Assembly: GCA_018364155.1 (NCBI GenBank)
Contig: JAGZMM010000003.1
Coordinates: 62,001 to 126,000 of the forward strand
Source: Clostridiales bacterium
Lineage (GTDB): Bacteria; Bacillota; Clostridia; Oscillospirales; Acutalibacteraceae
Length of the DNA stretch: 64,000 nucleotides
Direction of reading: 5' to 3'
Shown: piece after piece, positions 44,894-54,185 of the stretch
Layout: each line of letters opens with the position of its first letter
Position numbering within the stretch: the stretch's first letter is position 1
Program-made: the position numbers and the translations under genes
The notes under the pieces: model-generated
What the model was told of the DNA's origin: nothing
Databases searched by the model: none
The model's input: the letters and a program-made list of their open reading frames with translations, nothing else

Positions 44894-45769
44894 TTATACC
44901 TCGATGGTGTTAGCAATGTGGAACAGGTAATCGCCGTACTCGCTCTTTTTAAACCGCTCGGCCTGCACGAGAAGCTGCTCCTTGTTGATAAAGCCGCGGC
45001 GGTAGGCGATTTCCTCAATGCAGGAAATATACAGTCCCTGCCTCGTCTGCACCGCTTCGACGAAATTGGCCGCGTCCAGCATGGCCCGGTGGGTTCCCGT
45101 ATCCAGCCATGCCATTCCTCTACCGAAGAGCTCCACCTTCAGCTTGCCTTGTTCAAGATAGGCGTTGTTGACGGCGGTGATTTCCAGCTCGCCCCGGGCG
45201 GAAGGCTTGATGGACTTGGCAATCTCCACCACCTGGTTGTCGTAGAAATAAAGGCCGGGCACCGCATAGTTGGACTTGGGATGCTCCGGCTTTTCCTCAA
45301 TGGAAAGAACCGTGCCGTTCTTATCGAACTCCACCACACCGAAGGCTCTCGGTTCGCTGACATGGTAGCCGAAGATGGTAGCGCCTTCCTTGCGGCCCGC
45401 CGCCGCGGCCAGCCGGCCGGAGAAGCCGTAGCCGTAAAAGATGTTGTCCCCCAGCACCAGGCAGACATTGTCGTCTCCAATAAAGTCCGCCCCCAGGATG
45501 AAGGCTTCGGCCAGGCCGCGGGGCGCTTCCTGCACCACGTAGGAGAACTTGAGCCCCAAATGGCTTCCGTCTCCAAACAACTCCTGAAACACCGGCAGGT
45601 CTCTCGGAGTGGAGATGATCAGGATTTCCTGAATTCCAGCCAGCATCAGGGTGGACAGGGGATAATAAATCATCGGCTTATCGTAGACGGTCAGAATCTG
45701 CTTGGAGCAGGCGATGGTCGACGGATAAAGCCGGGTTCCCGCGCCGCCCGCAAGAATAATGCCTTTCAT
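44894..45769 (-). CDS. rfbA: Glucose-1-phosphate thymidylyltransferase
   Basis: 291-residue nucleotidyltransferase forming dTDP-glucose, the first step to dTDP-rhamnose. Signature [63 protein letters not shown] and [17 protein letters not shown] 7 bases before ATG 45769. Usually feedback-inhibited by dTDP-rhamnose. First of the four rfb genes in transcription order. Confidence 0.97.
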   Translation of the reverse strand: MKGIILAGGAGTRLYPSTIACSKQILTVYDKPMIYYPLSTLMLAGIQEILIISTPRDLPVFQELFGDGSHLGLKFSYVVQEAPRGLAEAFILGADFIGDDNVCLVLGDNIFYGYGFSGRLAAAAGRKEGATIFGYHVSEPRAFGVVEFDKNGTVLSIEEKPEHPKSNYAVPGLYFYDNQVVEIAKSIKPSARGELEITAVNNAYLEQGKLKVELFGRGMAWLDTGTHRAMLDAANFVEAVQTRQGLYISCIEEIAYRRGFINKEQLLVQAERFKKSEYGDYLFHIANTIEV

Positions 45770-45796
45770 ACAAAAACCTCATTTCCTATCGTTTCT

Positions 45797-46723
45797 TTAT
45801 GCAAACAAGAGCTGCCCGGCCTTGCGGACCAGCCCATTCTTACCGTGTCCGTTGCGCAGAAGATGCGCCATGCGGTGAAGCTTGCCGTACTCCGGCATCC
45901 TCGCGTAACCCAGCACCAGCTCAGCTTGTTCTTTGGAAAGCCTGCCTTGATAACGCTCGTAGAAACCATCCGCCTGCCGGTAAGTATCGGTCAGCACCTT
46001 ATGAATCTGTTCGGTTTTCGACAGCCTTGCCGCCACATATTTGGGATCCCGGACGTTCTTGGCTCCCACCTCATTGTTCCCATGCTGCCGATAGCGGATG
46101 GTGGGCTCGTCAACAAATCCGATCTTCCCAAAAGCCGCCGCCACCAGCGCCAACCACCAGTCGTGCATGATGGCGCTGGCGGGCGGATCCTTGGCTAAGT
46201 CGAGCAACGGGCGGTTTGCCAGCATCGTGCAGCCGGTAACCACATTTTGCGCCAGCAGCTTTGAAAGGGAAACCCGGCGGCTGTCCAGGTTTTGCAGCCG
46301 GAACATGGACGGTGCGATGGTACGCAGGTTCTCGTCCACCACCTCAAGGTCGGTATGGACCAAAATCGGCGTTCCCGGCGGGTTCTCCCCCTCCAGGCGC
46401 TCCATCTCCCTCATGGTTTTTTCCACCTTGTCGGGCAGCCACACGTCGTCGTGGTCACAGGTCATGGCGTAGGCGCTCTCGCTTAGGGAAAGAAGACGGA
46501 AGAAGTTCGCCTGGGCGCTGCCGGAATTTTCTGTATTTGGAATGACCCGTATTTTGGACGGGTATTTCGCTTCATATGCCAAAAGGATTTCCATAGTGCG
46601 GTCCTTGGAACCGTCGTCCCCAATAAACAGCGTCCAATCGGTGTACGTTTGCTTTAGAATGGATTCGATCTGCTCGGCGACATAGGCTTCCCCTTGATAG
46701 ACCGCCATCAAAATGTCAATCAT
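45797..46723 (-). CDS. GT2 rhamnosyltransferase-like protein (RgpB-like)
   Basis: 308-residue single-domain GT2. N-terminal IDILMAVYQGEAYVAEQIESILKQTYTDW with GDDGSKDRT, donor-site TCDHDDVWLPDKVEKT, and a C-terminal helical part. The DHDDVWLP pattern resembles alpha-1,3-rhamnosyltransferases of rhamnose-glucose polysaccharide loci. Start overlaps the preceding GT gene stop in an ATGA, so translation is coupled. Donor is presumably dTDP-rhamnose from the adjacent rfb genes. Confidence 0.88.
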   Translation of the reverse strand: MIDILMAVYQGEAYVAEQIESILKQTYTDWTLFIGDDGSKDRTMEILLAYEAKYPSKIRVIPNTENSGSAQANFFRLLSLSESAYAMTCDHDDVWLPDKVEKTMREMERLEGENPPGTPILVHTDLEVVDENLRTIAPSMFRLQNLDSRRVSLSKLLAQNVVTGCTMLANRPLLDLAKDPPASAIMHDWWLALVAAAFGKIGFVDEPTIRYRQHGNNEVGAKNVRDPKYVAARLSKTEQIHKVLTDTYRQADGFYERYQGRLSKEQAELVLGYARMPEYGKLHRMAHLLRNGHGKNGLVRKAGQLLFA

Positions 46724-47604
46724 GCCCCGGCCGTCCCTCCTTTTTCCCGGCTCATCTTCCCTTTTAAAAGGGTCAGCCCGTACTTGGCGTAAATCCCGGT
46801 ATACACAAGTCCGGTAACAAAGGGGTTATATTGCTTTCGATAATGCTTTTGATAGAAAAGCAGCATGGCGTGATGAAAGTGATAAATAATGGGCTTCGAC
46901 TTCTGGTGCAGGCCGCTTTGCCCTTTCAAATGGGTAATGGCCCCATCGGCAAAGTATACCACCCGGTACCCTTTTTCCTTGATGCGATAGCAAAGGTCCA
47001 GGTCCTCTCCGTACATAAAGAAGTCCTCATCGAACCCGCCCACCTGCTCATACACGGCTTTGGGCACCAGCATGCACGCGCCGGACACCGCGTCCACGTC
47101 GCTGTTCTTTTCAGGGTCGATAAACGTTTGGTGATAGGCGCCGTATTTGGGATTGTCAGGATGCTTTTTGTCCATCCCCATAAAGTAATAAAGGGCGGCT
47201 AAGGGCGTGGGAAATCCCCGTTTGCAGCCGCTGTCCAGCGTCCCGTCCGGCAGCACGGTACGAAGGCCCAGCACGCCGATGGACGGATTCTCCTTTAGAT
47301 AGGCAGCGCCTGCGTCGATGGCGCCATCGTGCACGATGGTATCCGAGTTTAAAAACAAGAGAAAATCGCCCCGTGCCTTCTTTGCTCCCAGATTGCACGC
47401 ATGGCCGAATCCGTGGTTTTCTACACCGGAAAACACCCGCACCCGCCCGTCCTTCATCCCCAGATAGCGCTGGGCTTCGTTGCTGGAATTGTCCATCACC
47501 AGCACCTCAAAGGACACTTTATGGGTAGCGGCAAGCACCGACTCCACCGTCTGGGCCGTCAGGTCTTTCGTATTGTGATTGATGATGATTACCGATACGT
47601 CCAC
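46720..47604 (-). CDS. GT2 glycosyltransferase (WbbL-like)
   Basis: 294-residue GT2. DVSVIIINHNTKDLTAQTVESVL start, NSDTIV donor motif, SGACMLVPKAVYEQVGGFDEDFFMYGEDLDLCYRIKEKGY (acceptor/catalytic region of rhamnosyltransferases such as WbbL), and a membrane-associated basic C-terminus. GTG 47604 is chosen with AGGAG 8 bases before it. Likely adds an early rhamnose to the lipid-linked primer. Confidence 0.88.
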   Translation of the reverse strand: MDVSVIIINHNTKDLTAQTVESVLAATHKVSFEVLVMDNSSNEAQRYLGMKDGRVRVFSGVENHGFGHACNLGAKKARGDFLLFLNSDTIVHDGAIDAGAAYLKENPSIGVLGLRTVLPDGTLDSGCKRGFPTPLAALYYFMGMDKKHPDNPKYGAYHQTFIDPEKNSDVDAVSGACMLVPKAVYEQVGGFDEDFFMYGEDLDLCYRIKEKGYRVVYFADGAITHLKGQSGLHQKSKPIIYHFHHAMLLFYQKHYRKQYNPFVTGLVYTGIYAKYGLTLLKGKMSREKGGTAGA

Positions 47605-47639
47605 ATGGCACACTCCTGCTCGCAAATTTCGGCGCAAGG

Positions 47640-49004
47640 CTATTCCTCGGTGGTTTTCTTCGTCTGCGCCATCCGTTCTCCCTGCTGGATGCCTTCGGTT
47701 TTATCCGGCATCATCACCACGCGCAGGGTCAGGATCATCAGCTTCAAATCCAGCAGGAAGGAATAGTTTTCAATATAGATCAGGTCCATCAGGAGCTTGT
47801 CGTAGGCGGTGGTGTTGTATTTTCCATAAACCTGGGCATAGCCGGTCAGGCCCGCCTTGGCTTTGAGGCGATAGGCGAACTCCGGCATGGACTTTTCATA
47901 TTCCGCAGCGATCTCCGGCCGTTCCGGGCGGGGACCCACCAGCGACATGTCCCCTTTTAAGACATTAAAAAGCTGTGGAATTTCATCGATACGTAGCTTG
48001 CGTATGATTTTTCCCACAGGCGTAATCCGGTCGTCGTCCACCGTAGCCAGCTGCGCACCGTTTCGCTCCGCGTCCACGATCATGGAGCGAAACTTCAGCA
48101 CCTTGAACACCTTTCCGTCAATGGTCAGGCGTTCTTGAGTGTAGAACACGTTTTTACGGTCGTAAGCCCAGATGGCCAGCGCCGTCACCAAAAAGATAGG
48201 CGACAGCACCAAAATGCCGCAAAGCGAACCTACAATGTCCAAAAGCCGCTTATAGAGCCGCTTTTCATTGGTCAGGCCCTGGTTGCGCAGAAAGAGCATG
48301 GGGGTATCCACCACCCGGATATCGGTGGCGCCGTTGACCAGAATGTTCGTAATGGAAGGGACCACATAAAGCCGCTTGGCTTTCTGATAGCACAAATTGA
48401 TCATCCATTGCCTCAGCTCCGTGCTGTTGACAGAGAGAACAATGGAATCAAAGGGTTCCATGGCCGCCTCAATGGCCTCCCGGCCCTCGCTCACGTTGAT
48501 TTCCTTCAAAATCCGGTATTTATCCACAATCCGGTTGAGCTTTTTCTTAATGGCGTGGTTGATCTCATCATCATAGATAAGAAGCATATCGTGAGGCGGA
48601 TAAATCTGATAATAAACCCGGTTTGCAATGCAGGCCCAGAAGGTGACGATGATCATTTGAATCACCGTCAGCCAGATAAAGCCCACAAAATTCACGAACT
48701 CGTAGGAAAGCAGGGATGCGAGCAAAAACATGATCGTATTGCATAAGCCCAGCGCAATGGCATGGGACAAAAGAATTTCGGTAATCCGGTTCTGCCCTAC
48801 CTGATGGCCCTTCATCAGGATGACCGTCACCGTCACAATCAGCGCATATACGATGGTCAGCAGATAGTTCCCATTGCGGAAAAAGGGGTTTGGAATATCG
48901 CTGTTATAAAGGCTGATCCACAAAAAGTAAAACGCGCCGGACAAGATTACGATATCGAACAGCACCATAATGGTACGGATCGTCTGTTTAAACTGAAATC
49001 TCAT
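47640..49004 (-). CDS. Initiating undecaprenyl-phosphate sugar-phosphate transferase
   Basis: 454-residue polyprenyl-phosphate sugar transferase (WcaJ/WbaP type). Four N-terminal membrane helices, a central nucleotide-fold-like region (about 135-255), another membrane segment, then the catalytic domain: KRLLDIVGSL, VLKFRSMIVDAERNG, LRIDEIPQLFNVLKGDMSLVGPRPERP, KAGLTGYAQVYGKYN. It loads the first sugar phosphate onto the lipid carrier. ATG 49004 has GAGG upstream; promoter at 49130-49158. First gene of the polysaccharide operon. Confidence 0.94.
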   Translation of the reverse strand: MRFQFKQTIRTIMVLFDIVILSGAFYFLWISLYNSDIPNPFFRNGNYLLTIVYALIVTVTVILMKGHQVGQNRITEILLSHAIALGLCNTIMFLLASLLSYEFVNFVGFIWLTVIQMIIVTFWACIANRVYYQIYPPHDMLLIYDDEINHAIKKKLNRIVDKYRILKEINVSEGREAIEAAMEPFDSIVLSVNSTELRQWMINLCYQKAKRLYVVPSITNILVNGATDIRVVDTPMLFLRNQGLTNEKRLYKRLLDIVGSLCGILVLSPIFLVTALAIWAYDRKNVFYTQERLTIDGKVFKVLKFRSMIVDAERNGAQLATVDDDRITPVGKIIRKLRIDEIPQLFNVLKGDMSLVGPRPERPEIAAEYEKSMPEFAYRLKAKAGLTGYAQVYGKYNTTAYDKLLMDLIYIENYSFLLDLKLMILTLRVVMMPDKTEGIQQGERMAQTKKTTEE

Positions 49005-49129
49005 ATTGTCCTCACTACTACACATATTCTGGCCGTCATTCTAGATGGCGGTCCATCGCGTTCAAACGTCCCATCTTGCAGAGGGTGAAATTTGGGATAA
49101 TTTGTATATTCGCGCATTCCATAAATATT

Positions 49130-49158
49130 ATCATACAACATTGCCGCCCTGAATTCAA
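49130..49158 (-). promoter_or_regulatory. Promoter of the polysaccharide operon
   Basis: Minus strand TTGAAT (49158-49153), 17-base spacer, TATGAT (49135-49130), leaving a leader of about 120 bases before the first gene. Confidence 0.7.
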
Positions 49159-49272
49159 CCTCATCCGCCATTTCCCCGGAGAAAAACCTTCCAGCTCTCT
49201 CCTTATTGTCCCGTAAGACAGGCAAATTATGAGTGGAAATTGGAAAAACTCTCCTCGCCTGCTTTGCTTCTG

Positions 49273-50688
49273 TCAGGAAGGCAGCCCATCGAAATCGCTC
49301 GCGCTGAGTACCAGCCGGTCTCCCGGCAAAATCACCGTGGAGCCCTTGGGCACCACCACCTCGTCTCCCCTCTTGATCATCACCACCAGGATTTCCTCGG
49401 GAATGTCTGCCTCGGCGATGGCTTTGTCCGCCCAGATGCTGTCCGGTTCAATGAGATATTCCTTGAGCACGGCGCCGGTTTCTTCCTGGTAGTCGGTAAA
49501 GGTCTTGAGAACCGGGGAGGATTCCTCCACCAAGTCGAGCTTTTTGGCAAAGAACGGAATCAGAGTTCCCTGGACGGCCACTGAGAACAAGGCCACAAAA
49601 AAGACCATATGGAACAAATCGTTTTCCATCCCGGACGCATTGGTTACCGCGAAGATGGCAAACACGATGGACGCCGCCCCCCGCAGCCCCACCCAGGAAA
49701 CGAACAGTTGCTGCTTCACCGGGCGCTTAAACCAGCACAGAATGCCGAAAACCGCCACCGGCCGCGCCACCAGGATAAGAAAGAGAGAAACCAGAATGCC
49801 GGGCAGCAGGACGCTTGGCAGGTGGGACGGGAAAGAGAGAAGACCCAGCGTAAAAAAGAGCATGATCTGCATCAGCCAGGAAATTCCGTCGAAGAAATGC
49901 ACCAGGCTGCGCTTGTGGACGATTTTGCTGTTGCCCACCACAATGCCCACGATGTACACGCACAAATATCCGTTGCCGCCGATGAATTCACACAGGGAAT
50001 AACCTAAGATCGCCACAGCGGCCACAAAAATCAGATAATAGCTCTCAATCTCGAATTTGACCCGGCGCAGAATCCATACCGCCAGCTTTGCAAGGCCAAA
50101 GCCCAGCCCCAGGCCGAATACCAGCTGGCACACCACCATCAGCACGATGGAGTTCCCGCCTCCGGCGGACATGAGGGACAAAATCACCATCGTCATCATG
50201 TAGGCGATGGGATCGTTGCTTCCGCTTTCCACCTCCAGCATGGAGGCAAGGCCGCCCTTTAGGTTGAGCTTGCGGGAACGAAGGATGGAAAAGACGGACG
50301 CAGCGTCGGTGGAGCCCACCACCGAGCCCACCAAAAGGCCTTCCAGCAACGTGGTTCCCAAAACAAAATGGCAGAAAAGCCCGGTCAGCACCGCCGTGAC
50401 CACCACGCCCACCGTGGACAGCAGGATAGACGGTACCGCTACGGGTTTGGCCATCTTCCAATTGGTGCCCAAGCCGCCGTAAAACATGATGAATACCAGG
50501 CCAAAGGAGCAAAGCTGCCGGGCCAGATCGAAATTGTCAAAATAAATACCGCCCGGTCCGTCCGAACCAAAGAACATACCCAGCACCAAAAAAATAAGCA
50601 GCGCTGGTACGCCGAACCGGTACAAAAGCTTGCTGGACGTGACACACACCAGCAGAATCAACGACCCAACCAACATCATTGTGATCAA
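49273..50688 (-). CDS. K+/H+ (or Na+/H+) antiporter, CPA1 family with regulatory tail
   Basis: 471-residue antiporter with about twelve membrane helices. LVGSVVGSTDAASVFSIL and EVESGSNDPIAYMM carry the acidic residues of the transport core, and SWVGLRGAASIVFAIFAV follows. The C-terminal 75 residues form a TrkA-C/RCK_C-like cytosolic domain (EEILVVMIKRGDEVVVPKGSTVILPGDRLVLSA), characteristic of the potassium/proton NhaP2/CvrA type. Role in cytoplasmic pH and K+ balance. Promoter at 50768-50796. Confidence 0.9.
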   Translation of the reverse strand: MITMMLVGSLILLVCVTSSKLLYRFGVPALLIFLVLGMFFGSDGPGGIYFDNFDLARQLCSFGLVFIMFYGGLGTNWKMAKPVAVPSILLSTVGVVVTAVLTGLFCHFVLGTTLLEGLLVGSVVGSTDAASVFSILRSRKLNLKGGLASMLEVESGSNDPIAYMMTMVILSLMSAGGGNSIVLMVVCQLVFGLGLGFGLAKLAVWILRRVKFEIESYYLIFVAAVAILGYSLCEFIGGNGYLCVYIVGIVVGNSKIVHKRSLVHFFDGISWLMQIMLFFTLGLLSFPSHLPSVLLPGILVSLFLILVARPVAVFGILCWFKRPVKQQLFVSWVGLRGAASIVFAIFAVTNASGMENDLFHMVFFVALFSVAVQGTLIPFFAKKLDLVEESSPVLKTFTDYQEETGAVLKEYLIEPDSIWADKAIAEADIPEEILVVMIKRGDEVVVPKGSTVILPGDRLVLSASDFDGLPS

Positions 50689-50767
50689 ACCGCAGTCCCT
50701 CCTTCACCTGTTTTTCTTCGAAATCGCACCCTTCCCATTCTGTATGAAAATGCAGATATTTATTATT

Positions 50768-50796
50768 ATTTTACCATATTTTTTTGACCATCTCAA
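50768..50796 (-). promoter_or_regulatory. Promoter of the antiporter gene
   Basis: Minus strand TTGAGA (50796-50791), 17-base spacer, extended -10 TGGTAAAAT (TAAAAT 50773-50768). Confidence 0.75.
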
Positions 50797-51173
50797 TGCG
50801 ACGAAAGCAATTGTTCGAAAAAGTTTACATAATGGTCATTTGTACTTTATTTTACGCAAAAGAAGGCCAATTTGTTCCAAAAAACGTCTATCCAAACTAA
50901 AAAAGGCGGCCGGCAAATCCACCAAAAAGGAAAAGGAGAGCGGAAAACCAGCTTGAAACACCGCTGTTCCATCCGGCTTGTCCCGGCGAAAGCCGTCTTT
51001 TGTTTTCATAAAACGCGGCCTACGCTGCTTTTCTGCATGCACCATTCAATCCATTTCTGATTTTCCGGTCGGGCACCGCCCGCTTTGGCTTGGATGGAAC
51101 TCGCCCTACCGTTACGTTTGCATGCCGCAGGTATACAGGGAAAGAAACGGCGGGTAACCTTAGTCGGACGACA
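50797..51173. other. Intergenic stretch without recognised gene
   Basis: Only short frames without RBS or family resemblance occur here, and I see no repeat or motif I can name. Confidence 0.5.
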
Positions 51174-51217
51174 AAATCCCCCTGGTTTTGCATAGATATG
51201 CAAAACCAGGGGGATTT
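51174..51217 (-). terminator. Terminator of the metY-cysK operon
   Basis: 20-bp perfect stem with a four-base AGAT loop centred near 51195, ending in TTT on the minus strand. Confidence 0.9.
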
Positions 51218-51266
51218 ATGAACATTTGGTTTCGATCAGGCACAAAGCCGCCCAACCGGCACCGGA

Positions 51267-52199
51267 TTATGCATCAAAGAGGCCGGTAGAAAGGTAACGC
51301 TCTCCGGTATCGGGCAGGAGCACCACAATGCGTTTGCCCGCGTTTTCCTCCCGCTTTGCCACCTGAGTGGCTGCGAACAGAGCCGCTCCTGAAGAAATGC
51401 CGCACAGAAGGCCTTCCGCTGCCGCCAGCTTACGGGCGGTTGCAAAGGCGTCCTCATTGCTTACGGGGAGGATCTCATCGAGCAGATCCCTTCTCAGAAG
51501 CGCGGGGACAAAACCGGTACCAATGCCCTGAATTTTGTGAGGGCCCGGCTGCCCGCCGGACAGCACCGGCGACGCGGCCGGCTCCACCGCTACGATCTGA
51601 ATCGACGGGTTCTTCTCCTTGAGAGCCTCAGCCACACCGGTGATGGTGCCGCCGGTGCCGACGCCTGCCACGAAGAAATCCACTTTTCCGTCAGTGTCCC
51701 GCCAGATTTCCTGACCGGTGGTATGATAGTGCATGCGGACATTGGCGGCATTGGTAAACTGGCCGAGAATCACCGCGCCTTTGATTTCCTCTTTCAGCTC
51801 CTGGGCCTTTTCGATGGCGCCCTTGATGCCCTTGGCCCCTTCGGTGAGCACCAGCTCGGCGCCCAAAGCTTTGAGCAGGCTGCGCCGTTCCAGGCTCATG
51901 GTTTCGGGCATGGTGAGAATGACGCGGTAGCCCTTGGCGGCCGCCACGAAGGAAAGGGCGATGCCGGTATTTCCGCTGGTGGGTTCAAGGATGGTGGAGC
52001 CGGGGCCTAATATTCCCTTCGCTTCCGCGTCGGCAATCAAGGCGTAGCCCAAGCGGTCCTTAACCGAAGAGAGAGGGTTGAAGCTTTCGAGCTTCCCTAT
52101 CAGCTCTCCCCGCACCCCTTCCTGTTCCCCATAACGGGACAGCTTGAGAAGGGGCGTATTTCCGATTAACTGGGTCAAATCCTGTGCGATGTTTGGCAT
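51267..52199 (-). CDS. cysK: Cysteine synthase (O-acetylserine sulfhydrylase A)
   Basis: 310-residue PLP enzyme making cysteine from O-acetylserine and sulfide. [15 protein letters not shown] holds the PLP lysine, [18 protein letters not shown] the substrate loop, [18 protein letters not shown] the phosphate-binding Gly loop. RBS AGGAGG. Lies 11 bases after metY on the same strand. In Firmicutes CysK can also bind the CymR regulator, relevant here because Rrf2 genes are divergent. Confidence 0.97.
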   Translation of the reverse strand: MPNIAQDLTQLIGNTPLLKLSRYGEQEGVRGELIGKLESFNPLSSVKDRLGYALIADAEAKGILGPGSTILEPTSGNTGIALSFVAAAKGYRVILTMPETMSLERRSLLKALGAELVLTEGAKGIKGAIEKAQELKEEIKGAVILGQFTNAANVRMHYHTTGQEIWRDTDGKVDFFVAGVGTGGTITGVAEALKEKNPSIQIVAVEPAASPVLSGGQPGPHKIQGIGTGFVPALLRRDLLDEILPVSNEDAFATARKLAAAEGLLCGISSGAALFAATQVAKREENAGKRIVVLLPDTGERYLSTGLFDA

Positions 52200-52210
52200 A
52201 AAAGCGCCTC

Positions 52211-53491
52211 CTAGTCGAGTTTTGAAAAAGCTTCCTCCAAATCGGCGATCAGGTCGTCAATGTGCTCAAGGCCCACAGAAAGGCGGATCATATCCTTCGT
52301 GACCCCGGCCTTCTCCTGGTCGCTTGAGGAAAGCTGCTGGTGGGTGGTGGACGACGGATGAATGACCAAAGACTTTGCGTCTGCCACGTTTGCAAGCTGG
52401 GAAAAAATGTGCAGGCTGTCGATCAGCTTGCGGGCGGCAGGCTCGCCTCCCTTGACGCCGAAGGTGAAGATGGAGCCGGCGCCTTTGGGCAGGTACTTCT
52501 CCGCCAAAGCATGATAAGGGTTCCCCGGAAGGCCCGGATAATTCACCCAAGCTACCTTTTCGTGTCCTTGGAGATACCGGGCGAGCTTCTGCGCGTTCTC
52601 CACATGCCGCTCCACCCGTAAGGACAAGGTTTCTAAACCCTGCAAAAGCAAAAAGGCGTTGAAGGGGCTTAAGCACGCGCCCGTGTTTCGAAGAAGCTGA
52701 ACCCGGGCTTTGGTGATATAAGCCGCATCCCCCGTGTCCGGCACGTAGCGGATGCCGTGATAATCCTCGTCCGGCTCGGTGAAATCCGGGAATCTCCCGC
52801 TTCCCGCCCAATCAAACCGGCCCGCGTCCACAATAACGCCGCCGATGGAGGTGCCGTGACCGCCGATGAACTTGGTGGCCGAATGCACCACCACGTCCGC
52901 GCCGAACTCGATGGGACGAAGCAGATACGGAGTGGCAAAGGTATTGTCCACAATTAAGGGAATGCCGTGCTTGTGAGCGATATTGGCCACCGCTTCGATG
53001 TCAATGAGGTTGATGCCGGGATTCCCAATAGACTCGATATACAAGGCCTTGGTCCGTTCGGTAATGGCGGCTTCAAAGTTATTCGGATTGTCAGGGTTCA
53101 CAAAGGTGGTATGAATGCCCAGTTTCGGGAAGGTGGAGTGGAACAAAGCGAAGGTCCCTCCGTACAAGGTGGAGGCGGCGACGATCTCATCCCCTGCCGA
53201 AGCTAGGTTCAGAATGGAATAGGTGATGGCGGCCGACCCGGACGCCGCCGCCAGCGCTCCCACGCCCCCTTCCAGCGCAGCGATGCGCTTTTCGAACACG
53301 TCGGTGGTGGGGTTCATAATGCGGGTATAAATGTTGCCGGGTTCTTTTAGGCCGAACAGGTTCTCCGCTTGGTTGGTGTCGTCAAAAACATAGGACGTGG
53401 TCTGATAGATGGGCACCGCACGGGACTTGGTCACCGGATCTGGCGTCTGGCCTGCGTGCAGCTGATTGGTTTCAAAACGAAATTGGCTCAT
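52211..53491 (-). CDS. metY: O-acetylhomoserine sulfhydrylase (MetY-like)
   Basis: 426-residue PLP enzyme of the Cys/Met metabolism family. [36 protein letters not shown] start, [44 protein letters not shown] (PLP Lys in SATK) and a large insertion ([15 protein letters not shown]...) typical of O-acetylhomoserine sulfhydrylases. It makes homocysteine from O-acetylhomoserine and sulfide. ATG 53491 has AGGAGG upstream. The in-frame extension upstream contains a Cys-codon run (53534-53548), probably leader. First gene of metY-cysK. Confidence 0.93.
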   Translation of the reverse strand: MSQFRFETNQLHAGQTPDPVTKSRAVPIYQTTSYVFDDTNQAENLFGLKEPGNIYTRIMNPTTDVFEKRIAALEGGVGALAAASGSAAITYSILNLASAGDEIVAASTLYGGTFALFHSTFPKLGIHTTFVNPDNPNNFEAAITERTKALYIESIGNPGINLIDIEAVANIAHKHGIPLIVDNTFATPYLLRPIEFGADVVVHSATKFIGGHGTSIGGVIVDAGRFDWAGSGRFPDFTEPDEDYHGIRYVPDTGDAAYITKARVQLLRNTGACLSPFNAFLLLQGLETLSLRVERHVENAQKLARYLQGHEKVAWVNYPGLPGNPYHALAEKYLPKGAGSIFTFGVKGGEPAARKLIDSLHIFSQLANVADAKSLVIHPSSTTHQQLSSSDQEKAGVTKDMIRLSVGLEHIDDLIADLEEAFSKLD

Positions 53492-53641
53492 GTTTCTTTG
53501 CCTCCTGTGTAGTTCATTTCTATTCCTTCTAAAACAAACACAGACACATTCGCCGGCTGGTGACATGCACGAGGCGGGTAAAGGCAGCGGTTGTTTTTTC
53601 CACGGCCGGTCACCCCTTTCCCTGTATTTCCTATCGATTTA

Positions 53642-53692
53642 ATAAGGATTATAACCTTCAATCTTTACTATGTCAATAGGAATTATAAAATT
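53642..53692. promoter_or_regulatory. Overlapping divergent promoters of metY-cysK and the Rrf2 pair, with repeats
   Basis: Minus-strand metY promoter: TTGACA (53677-53672), 17-base spacer, TATAAT (53654-53649). Plus-strand Rrf2 promoter: TTTACT (53665-53670), 16-base spacer, TAAAAT (53687-53692). Two direct copies of AATA-N4-TTATAA (53642-53655 and 53676-53689) cover both promoters. A protein bound there would control both directions; a CymR-like Rrf2 protein is the natural candidate. Confidence 0.7.
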
Positions 53693-53756
53693 TCTCTTGC
53701 GCCGCTGTCCTTTTTGCGTTATCATAGCAGCAGGAACCTAGGAAGGAGGGTGCTGG

Positions 53757-54185
53757 ATGAAGCTGTCCACCAAGGGAAAATACGCAGTCGAGGCCATGTG
53801 CTGCCTGGCGGTCAATTGCGAGGAAGGGCCAAAAAAAGTCCGGGAACTGAGTGATAAGACCGGGATTACCGAAGGGTATTTGGAGCAGCTTTTCTTCCGG
53901 CTGCGCAAGGCGGGGCTTTTGACCACGGTGCGCGGGCAAAAGGGCGGCTACCTGCTGGCCCGCCCAGCAGGCGAGATCACGGTGGGTGAGATTCTGCGGG
54001 CAGTGGAGGGGGAGCTGGTCCCTGTGGCCTGCATCCGGGACCCTTCTCTGTGCCAAAGCGCCATGGCCCCACGGTGCGCCACCCGTCCGGTCTGGACCAA
54101 GCTCGCCGGTGCCATCGACGCGGTGGCGGACGGAGTGACGCTTTCCAGCCTGGCACAGTCCTTTTTAAAGGAGGAAGTGGAATGA
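53757..54185 (+). CDS. Rrf2-family regulator with three cysteines (IscR-like)
   Basis: 142-residue winged-helix regulator. MKLSTKGKYAVEAMCCLAV start, YLEQLFFRLRKAGLLTTVRGQKGGYLLARPAGEITVGEILRAVEGEL wing, and Cys92, Cys99, Cys107 in the position of IscR cluster ligands. It could sense iron-sulfur supply. RBS AGGAAGGAGGG. It overlaps the next Rrf2 gene by four bases (ATGA), and diverges from metY-cysK, suggesting control of cysteine synthesis or Fe-S biogenesis. Confidence 0.9.
   Translation: MKLSTKGKYAVEAMCCLAVNCEEGPKKVRELSDKTGITEGYLEQLFFRLRKAGLLTTVRGQKGGYLLARPAGEITVGEILRAVEGELVPVACIRDPSLCQSAMAPRCATRPVWTKLAGAIDAVADGVTLSSLAQSFLKEEVE

Noticed and set aside
44918..46198. 426-codon plus-strand frame across rfbA and a glycosyltransferase gene
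   Set aside because: It spans two well-supported minus-strand genes in antisense and has no recognisable motif.
53492..53760. SAM riboswitch before metY
   Set aside because: No S-box core is visible; the region is better explained by divergent promoters and repeats.
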